Shown here: piece by piece, positions 30,312-38,874 of the stretch
Numbering within the stretch: position 1 is the first letter of the stretch
Layout of the letters: the number at the start of each line of letters is the position of its first letter
NCBI GenBank assembly: GCA_036306585.1
Contig: JAXJZF010000002.1
Coordinates: 310,001-374,000 of the forward strand
Source: Aphodovivens sp036306585
GTDB taxonomy: Bacteria; Actinomycetota; Coriobacteriia; Coriobacteriales; Eggerthellaceae
Direction: 5' to 3'
DNA length: 64,000 nucleotides
Position numbers and translations under genes: made by a program
Notes under the pieces: model-generated
The model's input: only the letters and a program-made list of their open reading frames with translations
Database searches by the model: none
Told to the model about the DNA's origin: nothing

Positions 30312-30779
30312 ATGAAGAGAGTCTATGCCATCGAATCGTGGTGCATCGAATGCAAGCGCTGCGAAGTGGCTTGCAAAACGGCCCATTCCAAAAGCAAGGA
30401 CACGGTGAAGGCGCTGCTGTACGAGCAGCCCGCGCCCTTCTCGCGTATCCATGTGGAGGGCAACCTGCAACTTTCCCTTGCAGTGAACTGCCGCCATTGT
30501 GCCCAGCCCAAATGCGTCGAAGGATGCATTTCCGGCGCCATGAAGAAAGATCCCGTGACCGGCATCGTCACGTCCGACCCCGATAAGTGCGTCGGCTGCC
30601 GCACCTGCGTATCCATGTGCCCGTTCGGCTGCGTCACCGTGACCGAAGTGAACGGACGTGACATCGCGCTGAAGTGCGACCTGTGCCAAGGCGGAGACGG
30701 CCAGCCCGGCGAACCCAGCTGCGTTGCCGCCTGCCCCAATCGTGCGCTGATCTATGTGGAAAGCGAGGCCTGCCGATGA
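30312..30779 (+). CDS. 4Fe-4S polyferredoxin electron-transfer subunit
   Basis: A 155-residue DmsB/HycB-type iron-sulfur protein with four cysteine groups: CIECKRCEVAC, CRHCAQPKCVEGC, CVGCRTCVSMCPFGC and CDLC with CVAAC. It would carry electrons between the FAD oxidoreductase and the FMN synthase subunit. I prefer the ATG at 30312 because AGGAG lies 10 nt upstream; ATG at 30306 and GTG at 30303 in the same frame are too close to it. Its stop overlaps the next gene's start by 4 bp (ATGA). Confidence 0.88.
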   Translation: MKRVYAIESWCIECKRCEVACKTAHSKSKDTVKALLYEQPAPFSRIHVEGNLQLSLAVNCRHCAQPKCVEGCISGAMKKDPVTGIVTSDPDKCVGCRTCVSMCPFGCVTVTEVNGRDIALKCDLCQGGDGQPGEPSCVAACPNRALIYVESEACR

Positions 30780-32170
30780 GTGCATCCACTGCTGCAGCTG
30801 CTCCTAAGCGCTGCGACTACCTTATTCTGGGCAACTCGGCAGCAGGCGTGACCGCCGCCGAAACCATCCGCAAAAACGACGCTGAAGGCACCATCGTCAT
30901 CGTAAGCCCCGAGGCACATGCGGCATACGGGCGCCCGCTGATCTCGTATCTGTTGGAAGGGAAAACCCAGCTGGAGCGCATCGGTTACAAAGGCGCGAAA
31001 TTCTACGAGGATCTGGGTGTGAACGCTCTACTCGGCGAAGGCTGGGAAGCTGTGAAAATCGACGGAGACGCTCATGAGGCGACGCTCGCCAACGGCGCGA
31101 TCATCGGCTACGGCAGCTGCCTGATCGCAACGGGCAGCATCCCATTCACGCCCCCCATCGAGGGTTTGGCCGGCAAGAAGAACGTGTGCACCTTCATGAC
31201 GCTCGACGACGCCCTACAGGTGAAATCGCTGGCGGAGGCCGCACGCAAAGCTGCCAACGAGCAGAATCGCGAAAGCCATGCCATCGTCATAGGCGCGGGC
31301 CTGATCGGCTTGAAGGCGGCCGAGGCCATCTCGCATATGGTCGACCGTGTGACGGTGCTGGAGCTTGCGCCACGCATCCTGCCCGCTGTCCTCGACGAGC
31401 AAGGCGCCGCAACCCTACAGAAGATGCTATCCAAGCACGGCATCGAATGCTTGCCCGGGGTGTCCGCGCAAGCTGTGCTGGGCGATGGCGACCAGGCCGT
31501 CGGTGCCATCCTCACCAACGGTGAGCAAGCCGGCTGCGACTTCATAGTGGCAGCAGTGGGCGTCCGCCCCAACACGGCGTTTGCCGTGGAATCGGGTGCA
31601 GAGCAAGGCCGTGGCCTCGTATGCGACGCAAACCTCATGACCAGCCTGCCCGATGTCTACGCCGCCGGTGATGTAGTCCAGGTGACCGATGCCTTCAGCG
31701 GCGCGCAGCGCCCCTTGGCACTGTGGCCCAATGCGGTGCGTCAGGGACGCATCGCAGGCGAACATATGGCGGGTGTCGCCGACGCCGAACCCTTCACCAC
31801 CGGCTTCGCGGTGAACGCGGTCGATTTCTTCGAAACATCGCTGCTGACATCGGGAACCATCAACCCCCCTGTCGACGACGAGTCGTACCAGGTGGAAGTG
31901 ATGAAGGACGAAGAAGCGGGCACCTATGCGAAATTCGTTCGCAAGGACGGGAAGCTGGAGGGCTACATCCTGCTGAACCGCCCCGATCGCGCCGGCATCT
32001 ACACGGCGCTCATCGAGAACCAGACCCCGCTCGACACGATCGACCCCGGCATCTTCGAAGCCACCCCGGAAAATCTGGATTTCTCTAGCGACGCACGCTG
32101 GGCCAGACTGCACAAAGGGTATCCGGAAGCCCTCGACAAGCGCGGCTGGAAAGCCGTCGACGGGCAGTAA
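30776..32170 (+). CDS. FAD-dependent NAD(P)H oxidoreductase of the glutamate synthase operon
   Basis: A 464-residue pyridine-nucleotide disulfide-oxidoreductase fold protein. An FAD-binding GNSAAGVTAAE is near the N-terminus, ATGS before residue 130, an NAD(P)-binding VIGAGLIGLKAAEAI in the middle and VYAAGDVVQ near residue 300. It resembles NADH oxidase and nitrite or rubredoxin reductase flavoproteins rather than GltD. By context it feeds NAD(P)H electrons to the glutamate synthase core. The true start is the ATG at 30776, overlapping the ferredoxin stop; the frame open to 30674 is not coding. Cofactor preference cannot be judged. Confidence 0.87.
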   Translation: MSASTAAAAPKRCDYLILGNSAAGVTAAETIRKNDAEGTIVIVSPEAHAAYGRPLISYLLEGKTQLERIGYKGAKFYEDLGVNALLGEGWEAVKIDGDAHEATLANGAIIGYGSCLIATGSIPFTPPIEGLAGKKNVCTFMTLDDALQVKSLAEAARKAANEQNRESHAIVIGAGLIGLKAAEAISHMVDRVTVLELAPRILPAVLDEQGAATLQKMLSKHGIECLPGVSAQAVLGDGDQAVGAILTNGEQAGCDFIVAAVGVRPNTAFAVESGAEQGRGLVCDANLMTSLPDVYAAGDVVQVTDAFSGAQRPLALWPNAVRQGRIAGEHMAGVADAEPFTTGFAVNAVDFFETSLLTSGTINPPVDDESYQVEVMKDEEAGTYAKFVRKDGKLEGYILLNRPDRAGIYTALIENQTPLDTIDPGIFEATPENLDFSSDARWARLHKGYPEALDKRGWKAVDGQ

Positions 32171-32215
32171 CGCACTCCGGAACCTTCGAAAGATTACCGA
32201 GAAAGGAACTAACCG

Positions 32216-32941
32216 ATGGCAACCGCCACAAAAACGGTGACGCTCGGCACCGCCCACTTCAAGGAAGCCAACGAGCTGGTTCGCGAGGCGCTCGCGCAAG
32301 CGGACACCCTCGATATCCAGCAGGCTCACGCGCAACGCTATCTGGGCGCCGCGATGCCCGTTGGCAAGCGCTTGGAAATCCATGGGACCCCGGGCAACGA
32401 CTTGGGCTGTTATATGGACGGCGGCCAGATCGAGGTGTTCGGCAACGCGCAGGATCAGGTGGGCAACACCATGAACCACGGATCCATCGTCATACATGGC
32501 CGCTGCGGCGATGCAGCCGGCTACGGCATGCGCGGCGGCGAGATCCTCGTTCGCGACGATTGCGGCTGGCGTGTCGGCGTGCATATGAAGGAATACCAGG
32601 AGCACCGTCCCGCCATCGTCATCGGCGGCGACGCGGGCAACTTCCTGGGAGAGTACCTGGCCGGAGGCATTATCGTGCTCATGGGCAAACCCGGCAAGCA
32701 TCTGGCAACCGGCATGCATGGCGGGGTGATCTACCTCGCCCATCGCCTGGATGCCGAAGATGTTCCCGCTGGCTTGGTCTTAGAACCCACCAGCAAGGAT
32801 GATCAGAACACCCTGCGTCCGCTGCTGGAACGCTTCGAGAAGTTCTTCGGCAGCGAACGCGAGGACATCTGCATGGACCCGAGCGCCTATTGGAGCCTAC
32901 GCCCCGCAAGTTCGCGTCCCTATGGATCGATGTACGCCTAA
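32216..32941 (+). CDS. Glutamate synthase GXGXG-domain subunit (split type)
   Basis: A 241-residue right-handed beta-helix protein corresponding to the C-terminal GXGXG domain of GltB. Repeats are visible as GTPGNDLGCYMDGG, GNAQDQVGNTMNHG, GRCGDAAGYGMRGG and GDAGNFLGEYLAGG. It has a structural role in the assembled synthase. It follows the oxidoreductase by 45 bp with AGAAAGGA upstream of the ATG, and completes the operon started at 27598. Confidence 0.9.
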   Translation: MATATKTVTLGTAHFKEANELVREALAQADTLDIQQAHAQRYLGAAMPVGKRLEIHGTPGNDLGCYMDGGQIEVFGNAQDQVGNTMNHGSIVIHGRCGDAAGYGMRGGEILVRDDCGWRVGVHMKEYQEHRPAIVIGGDAGNFLGEYLAGGIIVLMGKPGKHLATGMHGGVIYLAHRLDAEDVPAGLVLEPTSKDDQNTLRPLLERFEKFFGSEREDICMDPSAYWSLRPASSRPYGSMYA

Positions 32942-33092
32942 ACTCGCTGCCTCAACCGAAACCTAGACGAAACGAAATCGACCCATACCCGTAACGTCAC
33001 CGACCAAACCGCGAAACACGAAGACCGTACAGTATGAAATAAGCTGTTAAACGCAGTGGATACGCGAAAGCGAACAGGAAAGGATGCCGAGT

Positions 33093-35189
33093 ATGACCAA
33101 CATCTCCGAAATCTACGGATCGATGGTGTTCAACGAGCACACTATGCAGGAGCGACTTCCTTCTGCAACCTATAAGAGCCTGATGAAGACCATTCATGAA
33201 GGCAAGCCCCTCGACCTGGAGGTTGCCAACGTCGTGGCGCATGCCATGAAGGAATGGGCCATCGAGAAGGGCGCCACCCACTACACGCACTGGTTTCAGC
33301 CGCTGTCCGGCGTCACATCGGAAAAGCACGACAGCTTCCTGGACCCCACCGGGGACGGCCGTGCCATCAGCAGCTTCTCGGGCAAGGAGCTGATACAGGG
33401 AGAGCCCGATGCCTCCAGCTTCCCCTCCGGCGGCCTGCGAGCCACCTTCGAGGCCCGCGGCTACACCGCCTGGGACCCCACCAGCTACGCCTTCATCAAG
33501 GACGAGGTGCTGTGCATCCCCACCGCCTTCTGCAGCTACACCGGCGAGGCGCTGGACAAGAAGACCCCGCTTCTGCGTTCCATGAGCGCCGTTGACGAGC
33601 AGGCAAACCGTGTGCTCTCGCTGTTCGGCGAGCCTAAGCGCCGCGTGGTGACCACCGTCGGCTCCGAGCAGGAGTTCTTCCTCATCCCCGAGGACGAGTA
33701 CGCACGCCGCGAAGACCTGGTACTCACCGGTCGCACGCTGTTCGGATGGTCTCCGTGCAAGGGCCAGGAGCTCGAGGAGCACTACTTCGGCGCCATCCGC
33801 CCGACGGTCAACGAGTTCATGAAGGAGCTCGACGACGAGCTGTGGGCGCTGGGCGTGCCGGCAAAGACGAAGCACAACGAGGTTGCCCCCGCCCAGCACG
33901 AGCTGGCGCCCATCTTCGCGAACGCCAACCGCGCCATCGACGAGAACCTGCTCACCATGGAAAAGATGCGCCTGCTGGCAAGCCATCACGGCCTGGTGTG
34001 CCTGCTGCACGAGAAGCCCTTCGAGGGCATCAACGGCAGCGGCAAGCATAACAACTGGTCCATTTCCGCCGACGGCAAGAACCTGCTGGACCCCGGCGAC
34101 AGCCCCATCGAGAACCTGCGATTCCTGGTGTTCTTGACCGGCGTCATCCAAGCCGTCGACGATTACCAGGAGCTGTTGCGCGCCTCCGCGGCTAGCGCTG
34201 GCAACGACCACCGCCTGGGCGCAAACGAGGCGCCGCCGGCCATCGTGTCCATCTTCCTGGGCGACGAGCTGGGCGCCGTCGTCGAAGCGCTCATGGACAA
34301 CGCCGAGACCGGCTTCGAGAGCATCGACAAGGTGACCATGGACCTGGGCGTTTCGGTTCTGCCCCGCTTCACCAAAGACAGCACGGACCGCAACCGCACC
34401 AGCCCCTTCGCCTTCACTGGCAACAAATTCGAGTTCCGCATGCCCGGCTCCAACATGAACCTGGCCGACTGCAACACAGTGCTCAACACCGCCATGGCCA
34501 AGAGCCTGAAGGACTTCGCAGACGCCATGGAAGGCGTGCCCTCCGAAGATCTTCGCAAGGAGGCCATCGAGTACATCAAGAAGACCCTGCGCGCCCATCG
34601 CCGCATCATCTTCAACGGCGACGGCTACTCAGCCGAGTGGGAGAAAGAAGCCGAGCAGCGCGGCCTCGCCAACCACAAGACCACCGCTGACGCGCTTCCT
34701 TGCTTCCTGGATCAGAAGACCATCGATCTGTTCGGAGAATTCGGCGTGCTCACCGAGGCTGAAATCAACAGCCGCTACGAGGTGAAGCTGGAGAAGTATA
34801 ACAAGCTCATCAACATCGAGGGCCGCGTGATGCGTCGCATGACCAGGCGCACCTACCTGCCCGCCATCAACCACTTCGCCACCGACATTGCCAACGGCAT
34901 CAACGCCTTCAAAGCCACCGGCACGAAGGCACCTACCAAGCAGCAGGAGAAATTGCTGAACAAGCTGCTTGACGGCATCGAGGTAATCGACGAGGCCCTA
35001 GCGAAAGTCGAGGAAGCCGACGCTGTTGCTAAATCGATCGACGATGAGCAGGAGAAGGCGAACCACAACGCGCATGTGATGCTCCCTGCCATGGAAGAGC
35101 TGCGCCAAGCCGTAGACAACATGGAGATCATCACTAACCGCGATTACTGGCCGGTTCCCAGCTACAACAACCTGCTGTTCTACGTTTAG
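33093..35189 (+). CDS. glnN: Glutamine synthetase type III
   Basis: A 698-residue glutamine synthetase of the large GSIII class, about 250 residues longer than GSI. Recognisable regions include THWFQPLSGVTSEKHDSF, VGSEQEFFLI, KHNEVAPAQHELAPIF and NGSGKHNNWSIS, metal and substrate sites of the family. It makes glutamine from glutamate, ammonia and ATP, and together with the five genes upstream completes the GS/GOGAT cycle. The ATG at 33093 has AGGAAAGG 9 nt upstream; the ATG at 33084 abuts it and is less likely. The 151 bp before it have no clear operator. Confidence 0.94.
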   Translation: MTNISEIYGSMVFNEHTMQERLPSATYKSLMKTIHEGKPLDLEVANVVAHAMKEWAIEKGATHYTHWFQPLSGVTSEKHDSFLDPTGDGRAISSFSGKELIQGEPDASSFPSGGLRATFEARGYTAWDPTSYAFIKDEVLCIPTAFCSYTGEALDKKTPLLRSMSAVDEQANRVLSLFGEPKRRVVTTVGSEQEFFLIPEDEYARREDLVLTGRTLFGWSPCKGQELEEHYFGAIRPTVNEFMKELDDELWALGVPAKTKHNEVAPAQHELAPIFANANRAIDENLLTMEKMRLLASHHGLVCLLHEKPFEGINGSGKHNNWSISADGKNLLDPGDSPIENLRFLVFLTGVIQAVDDYQELLRASAASAGNDHRLGANEAPPAIVSIFLGDELGAVVEALMDNAETGFESIDKVTMDLGVSVLPRFTKDSTDRNRTSPFAFTGNKFEFRMPGSNMNLADCNTVLNTAMAKSLKDFADAMEGVPSEDLRKEAIEYIKKTLRAHRRIIFNGDGYSAEWEKEAEQRGLANHKTTADALPCFLDQKTIDLFGEFGVLTEAEINSRYEVKLEKYNKLINIEGRVMRRMTRRTYLPAINHFATDIANGINAFKATGTKAPTKQQEKLLNKLLDGIEVIDEALAKVEEADAVAKSIDDEQEKANHNAHVMLPAMEELRQAVDNMEIITNRDYWPVPSYNNLLFYV

Positions 35190-35259
35190 ACCATTCTCTT
35201 CCTTTCCAAGCCGGTGTCTGCGGTATAGGTACGGTGGGCAGGCACCGGCAACTCCAGAA

Positions 35260-35296
35260 GGGCCCGGTAGCCGCAGATGATGCGGTTGCCGGGCCC
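35260..35296 (+). terminator. Long hairpin after glutamine synthetase
   Basis: GGGCCCGG pairs with CCGGGCCC and an inner CCGC with GCGG; it lies about 70 bp after the stop. A CCGGTG/CACCGG repeat (35211-35248) precedes it. No T-run follows, so the terminator call is moderate. Confidence 0.5.
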
Positions 35297-35371
35297 CTGG
35301 TATTCCTAGAGGCGGAAAGGCGCGTATGGTGCGCGCCGTCATTCTAGCAAATCGGAAGCGGGCGGAAGGCC

Positions 35372-36715
35372 CTATTTGTAATCAGCCGGATTCTTCGCCG
35401 CGGACCCCGTAGTGTTCTTCTCGCTACGCACCTCGTGGCCGAAGCGCACCGCCTCCTCGCCGAACCGCTCTTTCAAGGCGTCGGTTGCCTCAAGCAGGCT
35501 GCGACGTTTCCGCTCGCTCAAGCTGCTCGCAAGCGCGCCGGCGGCTCGACCGGTATCACCCCCGCCGTCTAATGCGAACAGGCGCTCCTGTTGCGGCTTG
35601 CCATCGTCGAATCCGCTGACGGCGACGCCCACCAAGCGCACAGGTATGCCTGGCGCCCATAGCTGGTCGAGCAGCTCAAGCAGCTGCGGCGTGAAGGCGA
35701 TATCATCGTCGGTAGGAGCTTCTAAACGGCATTGCGCGGAACGCATCGAGCGATCATTGAATCGCAGCTTCAGAGCCAACGTGCGGCCCTCAAGGCCCTT
35801 CTTGCGCAACCTTCTGCCCACTTTCGCCGCCATGGCGCTCACCGCCGCCGTGACATCCTTGCGCGTGGTGAGATCCACGGCAAAGCTCGTCTCGTTGGAC
35901 ACCGATTTCACCTCTTCGTCCGCCGCGACCGCCGCGTCCTCCTGCCCAGAGGCTCGCCGGTACATCACTACGCCGTTCTTCCCAAGCAGGCGCTTCATAC
36001 GACCCTCGCCGACATCGACGATGTCGCCCAACGTCTGGATGCCGGCCGCCTGCAGCTTCTTCTCAGCCGCCGCTCCGATGCCGCTGAGCTTGCGTACGGG
36101 CAAAGGCGCCAGGAAGTCGCGCTCCGATCCAGGAAACACCACGGTCAGACCGCGCGGCTTGTCCATGTCCGAGGCGATCTTTGCGATCGATTTCGAGGTG
36201 CCCACACCCACGGAACAAGTAACGCCCAAAGCCTCGACGCGCTTCTGTATGCGCCGCGCGATGAGAACGGGATGTTCGCGGTTGAGATCGTTCGGCGTAA
36301 CGTCCAAGAACGCCTCATCGATGCTCACCTGCTGCAGAAACGGAGATTCGTCACGCATGATGCTCATAATGGCGTTCGACATCTCTCGGTAGCGATCAAA
36401 GTGACCTTTGGTCCAAATGCCGTCGGGGCATAAGAGCCTCGCTTGGGAAGACGGCATGGCTGAATGCACACCATACACACGCGCCTCATACGAGGCCGTG
36501 GAGACCACACCGCGTTTATCGGGGTCCCCTCCCACGATAACGGGCTTGCCGCGCCACCCAGGATGGTCCAACTGCTCCACAGAGGCGAAAAACGCATCCA
36601 AGTCGACGAGAAGTACAGCCTTGCCTTGCCATGCAGGGAGCAAAGTAGCATCGTACTGCACTCGGTCAGCGGTTGGCTGGTGAAGCGAGGGAGTATACAT
36701 GTGGTCGTTCGGCAT
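35372..36715 (-). CDS. dinB: DNA polymerase IV
   Basis: A 447-residue Y-family translesion DNA polymerase. Catalytic carboxylates are in LLVDLDAFFASVEQ and SIDEAFLDV; VYGVHSAMP forms the steric gate region. A helix-hairpin-helix segment (LSGIGAAAEKKLQAAGIQTL) and the little-finger domain follow. The C-terminal 60 residues are basic, with a tail not seen in E. coli DinB. It is a single gene by orientation, with an SOS box not evident upstream. Confidence 0.93.
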   Translation of the reverse strand: MPNDHMYTPSLHQPTADRVQYDATLLPAWQGKAVLLVDLDAFFASVEQLDHPGWRGKPVIVGGDPDKRGVVSTASYEARVYGVHSAMPSSQARLLCPDGIWTKGHFDRYREMSNAIMSIMRDESPFLQQVSIDEAFLDVTPNDLNREHPVLIARRIQKRVEALGVTCSVGVGTSKSIAKIASDMDKPRGLTVVFPGSERDFLAPLPVRKLSGIGAAAEKKLQAAGIQTLGDIVDVGEGRMKRLLGKNGVVMYRRASGQEDAAVAADEEVKSVSNETSFAVDLTTRKDVTAAVSAMAAKVGRRLRKKGLEGRTLALKLRFNDRSMRSAQCRLEAPTDDDIAFTPQLLELLDQLWAPGIPVRLVGVAVSGFDDGKPQQERLFALDGGGDTGRAAGALASSLSERKRRSLLEATDALKERFGEEAVRFGHEVRSEKNTTGSAAKNPADYK

Positions 36716-36750
36716 GCGTTTAGTCTAGCAGCAAGGATATCGGACGCATA

Positions 36751-36781
36751 GAAAAAGAAAGGGCCCCGTTGTGCGGGGCCC
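36751..36781 (-). terminator. Rho-independent terminator of the zinc-ribbon gene
   Basis: On the minus strand GGGCCCCG, a 5-nt loop and CGGGGCCC are followed by TTTCTTTTTC. It lies 18 bp after the stop of the gene at 36799-37032. Confidence 0.85.
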
Positions 36782-36798
36782 TGTGTTGCCGGAAAGGC

Positions 36799-37032
36799 TT
36801 ACGCGGTAGGAGGCTTCGGAGCGCCAGGAGCCGCAGGGGCACCAGGAGCTGCGGGAGCGCCGGGAGCTGCGGGAGCACCCGGAATCGGCTTCTCGCCATT
36901 AATGTACGGGGTGAGATCGCACTTGCAGAAGGGGCACTTGGTCAGTTTCATGCCGCCCATGGACTGAATCGTCTTGCCGCACTCGGGGCACTTGTGAGAT
37001 CCACCACCGGCGTCTGCGGGTCGAAAGCACAT
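36799..37032 (-). CDS. Small zinc-ribbon protein with Pro-Gly-Ala repeats
   Basis: A 77-residue protein. Two CxxC pairs, CPECG near residue 15 and CPFCKC near 33, form a zinc ribbon. The C-terminal third is a tandem repeat of PGAPAA (four copies ending PGAPKPPTA), a flexible linker-like tail. GGAGG is 8 nt before the ATG, and a strong terminator follows, so this is a real single-gene unit. Function is unknown; nucleic-acid or protein binding through the ribbon is possible. Confidence 0.8.
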   Translation of the reverse strand: MCFRPADAGGGSHKCPECGKTIQSMGGMKLTKCPFCKCDLTPYINGEKPIPGAPAAPGAPAAPGAPAAPGAPKPPTA

Positions 37033-37408
37033 ATCGCATTCCTCCTCATCGATTTCCTATTTACAACGCGGATTAATGTAGCACACACAATTTAAGCTGC
37101 AACCTTAATGGCTTAAATGGTCGGCCAACGCACAAAATCATCATCTCACCTGGGGTGATAGACTATGTCTAGCAGTTATTGGACCATGTCCTTCACAGTC
37201 CTATCCGCAAGCAGACATAGGCGCCCTGCAATACTCATGTTTAAGAGATATTGGAGCCCATACCGGCCGGAATCAAAGCATTTTATCCCAAGCACAGGCA
37301 AAACCCAGGCACAAGTCAAAGCAAAAGCAACCTGGTTTTTCAGAATGCAGCTATTCCCTTATGGCAAAATCAAACAAACAGAGAATGCGATGTAAGCTGA
37401 GAAAATCA
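37033..37408. other. Gene-free interval before the tRNA pair
   Basis: About 375 bp of relatively AT-rich sequence. A short plus-strand open frame here (37165-37395) lacks a ribosome binding site and resembles no protein I know. It should hold the promoter of the zinc-ribbon gene, but I cannot assign hexamers. I see no RNA gene or repeat in it. Confidence 0.55.
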
Positions 37409-37483
37409 TGGTGGGCCCGGCCGGATTCGAACCGACAACCAAAGGATTATGAGTCCCCTGCTCCACCATTGAGCTACAGGCCC
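37409..37483 (-). tRNA. tRNA with CAT anticodon (Ile2 or elongator Met)
   Basis: A 75-nt cloverleaf on the minus strand: acceptor GGGCCTG with CGGGCCC, anticodon loop CTCATAA, T-arm GGTTCGAATCC, and encoded CCA. The GACTCATAATC core with TTGGT variable loop resembles tRNA-Ile2, in which C34 becomes lysidine to read AUA, more than elongator tRNA-Met; identity needs a covariance-model call. Confidence 0.85.
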
Positions 37484-37490
37484 GGTATCA

Positions 37491-37514
37491 AAAAGCCCGC
37501 TTTCGCGGGCTTTT
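37491..37514 (-). terminator. Bidirectional terminator between two tRNAs
   Basis: AAAAGCCCGC, a 4-nt loop and GCGGGCTTTT form a perfect symmetric hairpin directly downstream of tRNA-Asn on the minus strand. It would largely separate transcription of the two tRNAs. Confidence 0.8.
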
Positions 37515-37521
37515 GAATTCA

Positions 37522-37596
37522 TGGCTCCCCGGGTAGGATTCGAACCTACAACCCTCCGGTTAACAGCCGGATGCTCTGCCGTTGAGCTACCGAGGA
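37522..37596 (-). tRNA. tRNA-Asn (anticodon GTT)
   Basis: A 75-nt cloverleaf on the minus strand: acceptor TCCTCGG with CCGGGGA, anticodon loop CTGTTAA, T-arm GGTTCGAATCC, and CCA encoded. It reads asparagine AAC/AAU codons. Confidence 0.95.
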
Positions 37597-37736
37597 ATGT
37601 AACGCGTCTTTCAAGCGCGCAAGTGGATATTATACAGGTTTCCAGAAACTGCGCAAGACTGAAATTTTTCCAATGTGTAAAATCCGGGCAAGCAGGCGAA
37701 GCGCCATCAGCCCGCCCGGACAGTATCATCGGAGAA

Positions 37737-38783
37737 CTAATACACCATGCCCATGGCCTCGCGGACCTCGTTGAGCGTCGCCTCGGCGATCTCGTTGGCA
37801 CGGCGGTTGCCGTCGTGCAGGATGTCCTTGATGTAGTCCAAATCCTTCTCGAAGCACCTGCGACGCTCGCGGATAGGCGCCAGGTAGGCGTTGACGCTCT
37901 CGGTCACATACTTCTTGAGCGCGCCCGCACCCGCGTCACCGATATCGGCAGCGATCTCGTGCTCGACACGGCCAGTGCACAGCGCCGCAGTGGTTAGCAG
38001 CGCGGACACGCCGGGGCGGTTCTCCTTGTCGAAGGTGATGGTGCGCTCGGAGTCGGTCTTGGACTTCTTGATGAGCTTGGCCGTCTCCTCCTCGGTAAGG
38101 CACAGGCTGATGGCGTTACCATAGCTCTTGGACATCTTGCGTCCATCGAGACCGGGGATTTCCGGTGCACTGTTGAGCACGCCCTCGGGCTCTGGGAACA
38201 CTTGGCCGTAGCGCTCGTTGAACTTGCGTGCGATGTTGCGCGTCTGCTCGATATGAGGCAGCTGGTCCTTGCCGACCGGCACGATGTTTCCCTTGCAGAA
38301 CAGGATGTCGCAGGCCTGATGCACCGGATAGGTGAGCAGCAGGCCGGTGAGCGTATGGCCGGACGCCTCCATCTCCGACTTGACCGTGGGGTTGCGCTGC
38401 AGCTCGGCCTCGCTCACCAAAGACAGGAACGGAAGCATGAGCTGGTTAAGCGCGGGCACCGCGGAGTGCGTGAAGATGATGGTCTTCTCGGGGTCGATGC
38501 CGCACGCCAGGTAATCCATGACCATGTTGTACACATTGTCCTGGATGTGCTCGGTGGTGTCACGGTCGGTGATCACCTGATAATCGGCGATGACGATGCG
38601 TGTGGTGATGCCCATATCCTGCAAGGCCACGCGTTCCTTGATGGTGCCGAAATAATGCCCCAGATGCAGACGGCCGGTGGGTCGGTCGCCGGTAAGCATG
38701 AGGTACTTTTCGGGATGGAGGGGCAGGTCGGCGATGATGTCGTCGGAACGCTTCCGACTTGCCTCGAAGCTGCTGATGCTCAT
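37737..38783 (-). CDS. trpS: Tryptophanyl-tRNA synthetase
   Basis: A 348-residue class I aminoacyl-tRNA synthetase. The HIGH-type motif is GRLHLGHYFG and the KMSKS motif is GRKMSKSYGNA. Length is normal for bacterial TrpRS. I chose the ATG at 38783 (AAAGAGA upstream); the frame open to 38930 overlaps the next gene and is unlike the family. A TATACT -10-like sequence is at 38848-38853 on the minus strand. The leader shows no T-box or trp-rich leader peptide. Confidence 0.94.
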   Translation of the reverse strand: MSISSFEASRKRSDDIIADLPLHPEKYLMLTGDRPTGRLHLGHYFGTIKERVALQDMGITTRIVIADYQVITDRDTTEHIQDNVYNMVMDYLACGIDPEKTIIFTHSAVPALNQLMLPFLSLVSEAELQRNPTVKSEMEASGHTLTGLLLTYPVHQACDILFCKGNIVPVGKDQLPHIEQTRNIARKFNERYGQVFPEPEGVLNSAPEIPGLDGRKMSKSYGNAISLCLTEEETAKLIKKSKTDSERTITFDKENRPGVSALLTTAALCTGRVEHEIAADIGDAGAGALKKYVTESVNAYLAPIRERRRCFEKDLDYIKDILHDGNRRANEIAEATLNEVREAMGMVY

Positions 38784-38874
38784 GGGCAGATCTCTTTCGA
38801 TCGAAGTTCCAATAGGTGTGTTTACGCGCCGCTTAGGCACGCGTTCAAGTATAGCGGTTATGAAGCGAAGCAGC

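Noticed and set aside
32997..34598. Long minus-strand open frame of about 530 codons
   Set aside because: It is antisense to glutamine synthetase III.
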